A stretch of DNA of 64,000 nucleotides from Cognatishimia sp. MH4019 (lineage in GTDB: Bacteria; Pseudomonadota; Alphaproteobacteria; Rhodobacterales; Rhodobacteraceae), in NCBI RefSeq assembly GCF_020177595.1, contig NZ_JAHTBL010000001.1, positions 1 to 64,000 on the forward strand. Direction: 5' to 3'. Below, piece after piece: positions 62,437 to 64,000 of the stretch. The translations under genes and the position numbers were made by a program. A model generated the notes under the pieces. That model saw only the letters and a program-made list of their open reading frames with translations. It searched no databases and was not told where the DNA came from. Numbering within the stretch: the first letter of the stretch is position 1; the number at the start of each line of letters is the position of its first letter.

Positions 62437-62789
62437 AGGCACTTTGGGCTGCAGCGTTCATCGCATGTGCCGGAATGGCGTCGGCCCAACAGGTCAGCAA
62501 TGCCCCTGGGGCCACGATCCGTGGTCTTGATAAAGTCACCGGGGCGCTTGTTGATATGACCCTGTCGACCGGAGAGGCCAAGATGGTCGGGCGGTTGCAG
62601 GTCTCCCTCGGCCAGTGTCGTTATCCGACGGACAATCCGGCGGGCAACGCCTACGCTTGGCTTGAAATCTACGATGCGGTTGAGCGGCAGATGGTTTTTT
62701 CCGGCTGGATGGTCGCGTCGGCCCCGGCGCTGAACCCGCTTGATCATCCGCGCTATGACGTTTGGGTGTTGCGTTGTAGCACCGAATAG
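62433..62789 (+). CDS. DUF2155 exported protein
   Basis: A 118-residue protein with a signal peptide cleaved near ASAQ. The mature part matches DUF2155: a central ATIRGLDKVTGALVDMTLSTG, the cysteine-containing LQVSLGQCRYPTDN, WLEIYD, FSGWMVASAPALNPLDHPRYDVWVLRC. The two cysteines are probably disulphide-bonded. No function is known. It starts inside the end of mlaD. Its last 37 bases overlap the convergent aat gene, so both reading frames constrain that stretch. Confidence 0.88.
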   Translation: MKALWAAAFIACAGMASAQQVSNAPGATIRGLDKVTGALVDMTLSTGEAKMVGRLQVSLGQCRYPTDNPAGNAYAWLEIYDAVERQMVFSGWMVASAPALNPLDHPRYDVWVLRCSTE

Positions 62790-63394
62790 CCGTCTGGCAC
62801 CGCATCCTGCGCATAGAAATCGGCATCCGCTTCTATCGCTGCCTCGAGTTTTTCGCGATAAGCCGCGCGCGATATTTCCTGCGCGCCAAGGCTGACCAGA
62901 TGCGGCGTGACGAACTGCGTATCGAAAAGCTGAAAGCCGCCCATCCGCAGCCGATCCACCAGATAAGCCAGCGCGATCTTTGAGGCATCGCGCCGTTTAC
63001 TGAACATGCTTTCCCCGAAAAACGCGGCCCCAATAGTGACGCCATAGACTCCCCCCACCAGTTCAGGGCCGTCCCAAACCTCTTGGCTTTGTGCAAAGCC
63101 AGCACGATAAAGCGTGCTGTAAAGCTCTTGAATGGTGGGATTAATCCAGGTTTCATCCCGATCTGCGCAAGCCGAAACCACGCTATCAAACGCTTCGTTC
63201 ACGGTTAGCAAGTAAGGCTCTTGCCGAATGCGACGGCCCAAAGAGCGCGAGATATGAAAGCCATCCAAAGGCAGAATGCCACGACGCTTTGGGTCAACCC
63301 AGAACACCTCTGGATCATCGCGGCCTTCAGACATCGGAAAGATGCCCATCGTATAGGCGCGCAGCATCAATTCCGGTGTTAGAACGGCGTCCAT
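62753..63394 (-). CDS. aat: Leucyl/phenylalanyl-tRNA-protein transferase
   Basis: Adds Leu or Phe to N-terminal Arg or Lys so that ClpAP can degrade the protein (N-degron pathway). The 213-residue sequence has the family marks LLRAYTMGIFPMSEG, VFWVDPKRRGILPLDGFHISRSL, ETWINPTIQELY and the GESMFSKRRDASKIAL nucleotide-binding-like core. Lying one operon away from clpXP fits its role. It overlaps the DUF2155 gene by 37 bases at the 3' ends, a long overlap for two conserved genes. Confidence 0.95.
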   Translation of the reverse strand: MDAVLTPELMLRAYTMGIFPMSEGRDDPEVFWVDPKRRGILPLDGFHISRSLGRRIRQEPYLLTVNEAFDSVVSACADRDETWINPTIQELYSTLYRAGFAQSQEVWDGPELVGGVYGVTIGAAFFGESMFSKRRDASKIALAYLVDRLRMGGFQLFDTQFVTPHLVSLGAQEISRAAYREKLEAAIEADADFYAQDAVPDGYSVLQRNTQTS

Positions 63395-63421
63395 GTCGTC
63401 TCCAGGCTGGACGCCCTCAGG

Positions 63422-64000
63422 CTATTCCAGGTTCGTCTCAAGCCATTTTTCGAGCCAGTGGATATTATAATCCCCGGTTTGCACAGCCTCTTCGGCCAAA
63501 AGTGCGTGGAAAAGCGGCACGGTGGTGTCGATCCCGTCGACAATCAGCTCTCCCAACGCGCGGTTCAATCGGGCCAGCGCCTCGGGCCGGTCGCGACCAT
63601 GCACGATCAGTTTGCCGATCAGACTGTCGTAATAGGGCGGGATCCGGTAGCCGTCATACAGCGCGCTGTCCATGCGGACGCCAAGGCCGCCGGGGGCGTG
63701 ATAAGCGGTCACCGTGCCGGGGCAGGGCGAGAAATTCGGCAGCTTTTCCGCGTTGATGCGCACTTCGATGGCATGGCCGTTCAGCTCAAGCTCTTCTTGG
63801 GTGAAGGACATGGGCAGTCCTTCCGCGACGCGTATCTGCTCGCGCACCAGATCAACGCCGAAAATCGCTTCGGTCACAGGGTGCTCCACCTGCAGGCGCG
63901 TGTTCATTTCGATGAAGTAGAACTCGCCATTCTCATAGAGAAACTCGATCGTGCCCGCACCGATATAGTTGATATCGGCGACCGCATCCGCGCAGACCTT
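63422..64000 (-). CDS. accC: Acetyl-CoA carboxylase biotin carboxylase subunit (partial, C-terminal)
   Basis: The C-terminal 192 residues of AccC, which carboxylates biotin at the first step of fatty-acid synthesis. The visible part includes [18 protein letters not shown], a metal- and ATP-binding core, [11 protein letters not shown], and the final domain ending [12 protein letters not shown]. The reading frame is open to the right edge, so the N-terminal ATP-grasp part and probably accB lie outside. The gene ends 27 bases from aat, the usual Rhodobacterales order. Confidence 0.95.
   Translation of the reverse strand, partial: KVCADAVADINYIGAGTIEFLYENGEFYFIEMNTRLQVEHPVTEAIFGVDLVREQIRVAEGLPMSFTQEELELNGHAIEVRINAEKLPNFSPCPGTVTAYHAPGGLGVRMDSALYDGYRIPPYYDSLIGKLIVHGRDRPEALARLNRALGELIVDGIDTTVPLFHALLAEEAVQTGDYNIHWLEKWLETNLE

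Overview
The window reads as chromosomal DNA of a marine Rhodobacterales (Roseobacter-group) alphaproteobacterium. The pointers are the hemN / fnrL / uspA / ccoNOQP / ccoGHIS block, two TRAP transporter operons, the accC-aat-DUF2155-mlaD-NDUFA12 block next to clpXP, and the even, moderately GC-rich codon use throughout. No rRNA, tRNA or CRISPR array was seen.

Layout. 0-1.8 kb: the first codons of an IS3-type transposase run off the left edge, followed by a small stress-type operon (DUF2945 protein, PLDc_N membrane peptide, topoisomerase IB) behind a GGAAC-N17-CGTT promoter-like motif. 1.8-7.5 kb: MATE exporter, glutamate dehydrogenase coupled to a ThDP enzyme of the acetolactate synthase family, and a serine hydrolase. 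7.5-13.4 kb: GMC oxidoreductase divergent from a TRAP transporter (Tat-exported DctP, DctQ, DctM) and an IclR regulator, with a perfect palindrome in the divergent promoter. 13.7-34.1 kb: a translationally coupled two-partner-secretion operon, IalB-like protein / TpsB pore / second IalB-like protein / a 5927-residue TpsA exoprotein, ending in a strong terminator. This operon is almost a third of the window and is its most unusual content. 34.1-34.8 kb: a small anchored acidic protein and a second PLDc_N peptide, divergently transcribed, both behind GGAAC-N17-AGTT motifs.

34.8-41.2 kb: DctB/DctD two-component system divergent from dctPQM. Two phased GTGCG-N6-CGCAC sites and a -24/-12-like element lie between them, although this DctD has lost the GAFTGA loop. 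41.3-54.9 kb: microaerobic respiration, comprising hemN, fnrL, uspA, cbb3 oxidase ccoNOQP, an inserted diguanylate cyclase plus an exported protein, and the oxidase assembly operon ccoGHIS. FNR-type boxes precede ccoN and ccoG. 54.8-58.1 kb: a likely catabolic patch (Gfo/Idh/MocA dehydrogenase, isocitrate/isopropylmalate-type dehydrogenase, ABM-fold protein, metallo-hydrolase). 58.1-64 kb: a photolyase-related protein with unusual domain order, clpP, clpX, NDUFA12-like protein, mlaD, DUF2155 protein, aat and a truncated accC.

The best candidate for an undescribed system is the IalB-TpsB-IalB-TpsA operon. Two small exported IalB-fold proteins are locked by 1-4 base overlaps to the outer-membrane transporter, which suggests they are dedicated periplasmic or surface partners of the giant adhesin. 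Secondary points are the GAFTGA-less DctD with apparent enhancer sites, the three GGAAC-type promoters, and a three-hairpin segment after ccoP that could be a small RNA.
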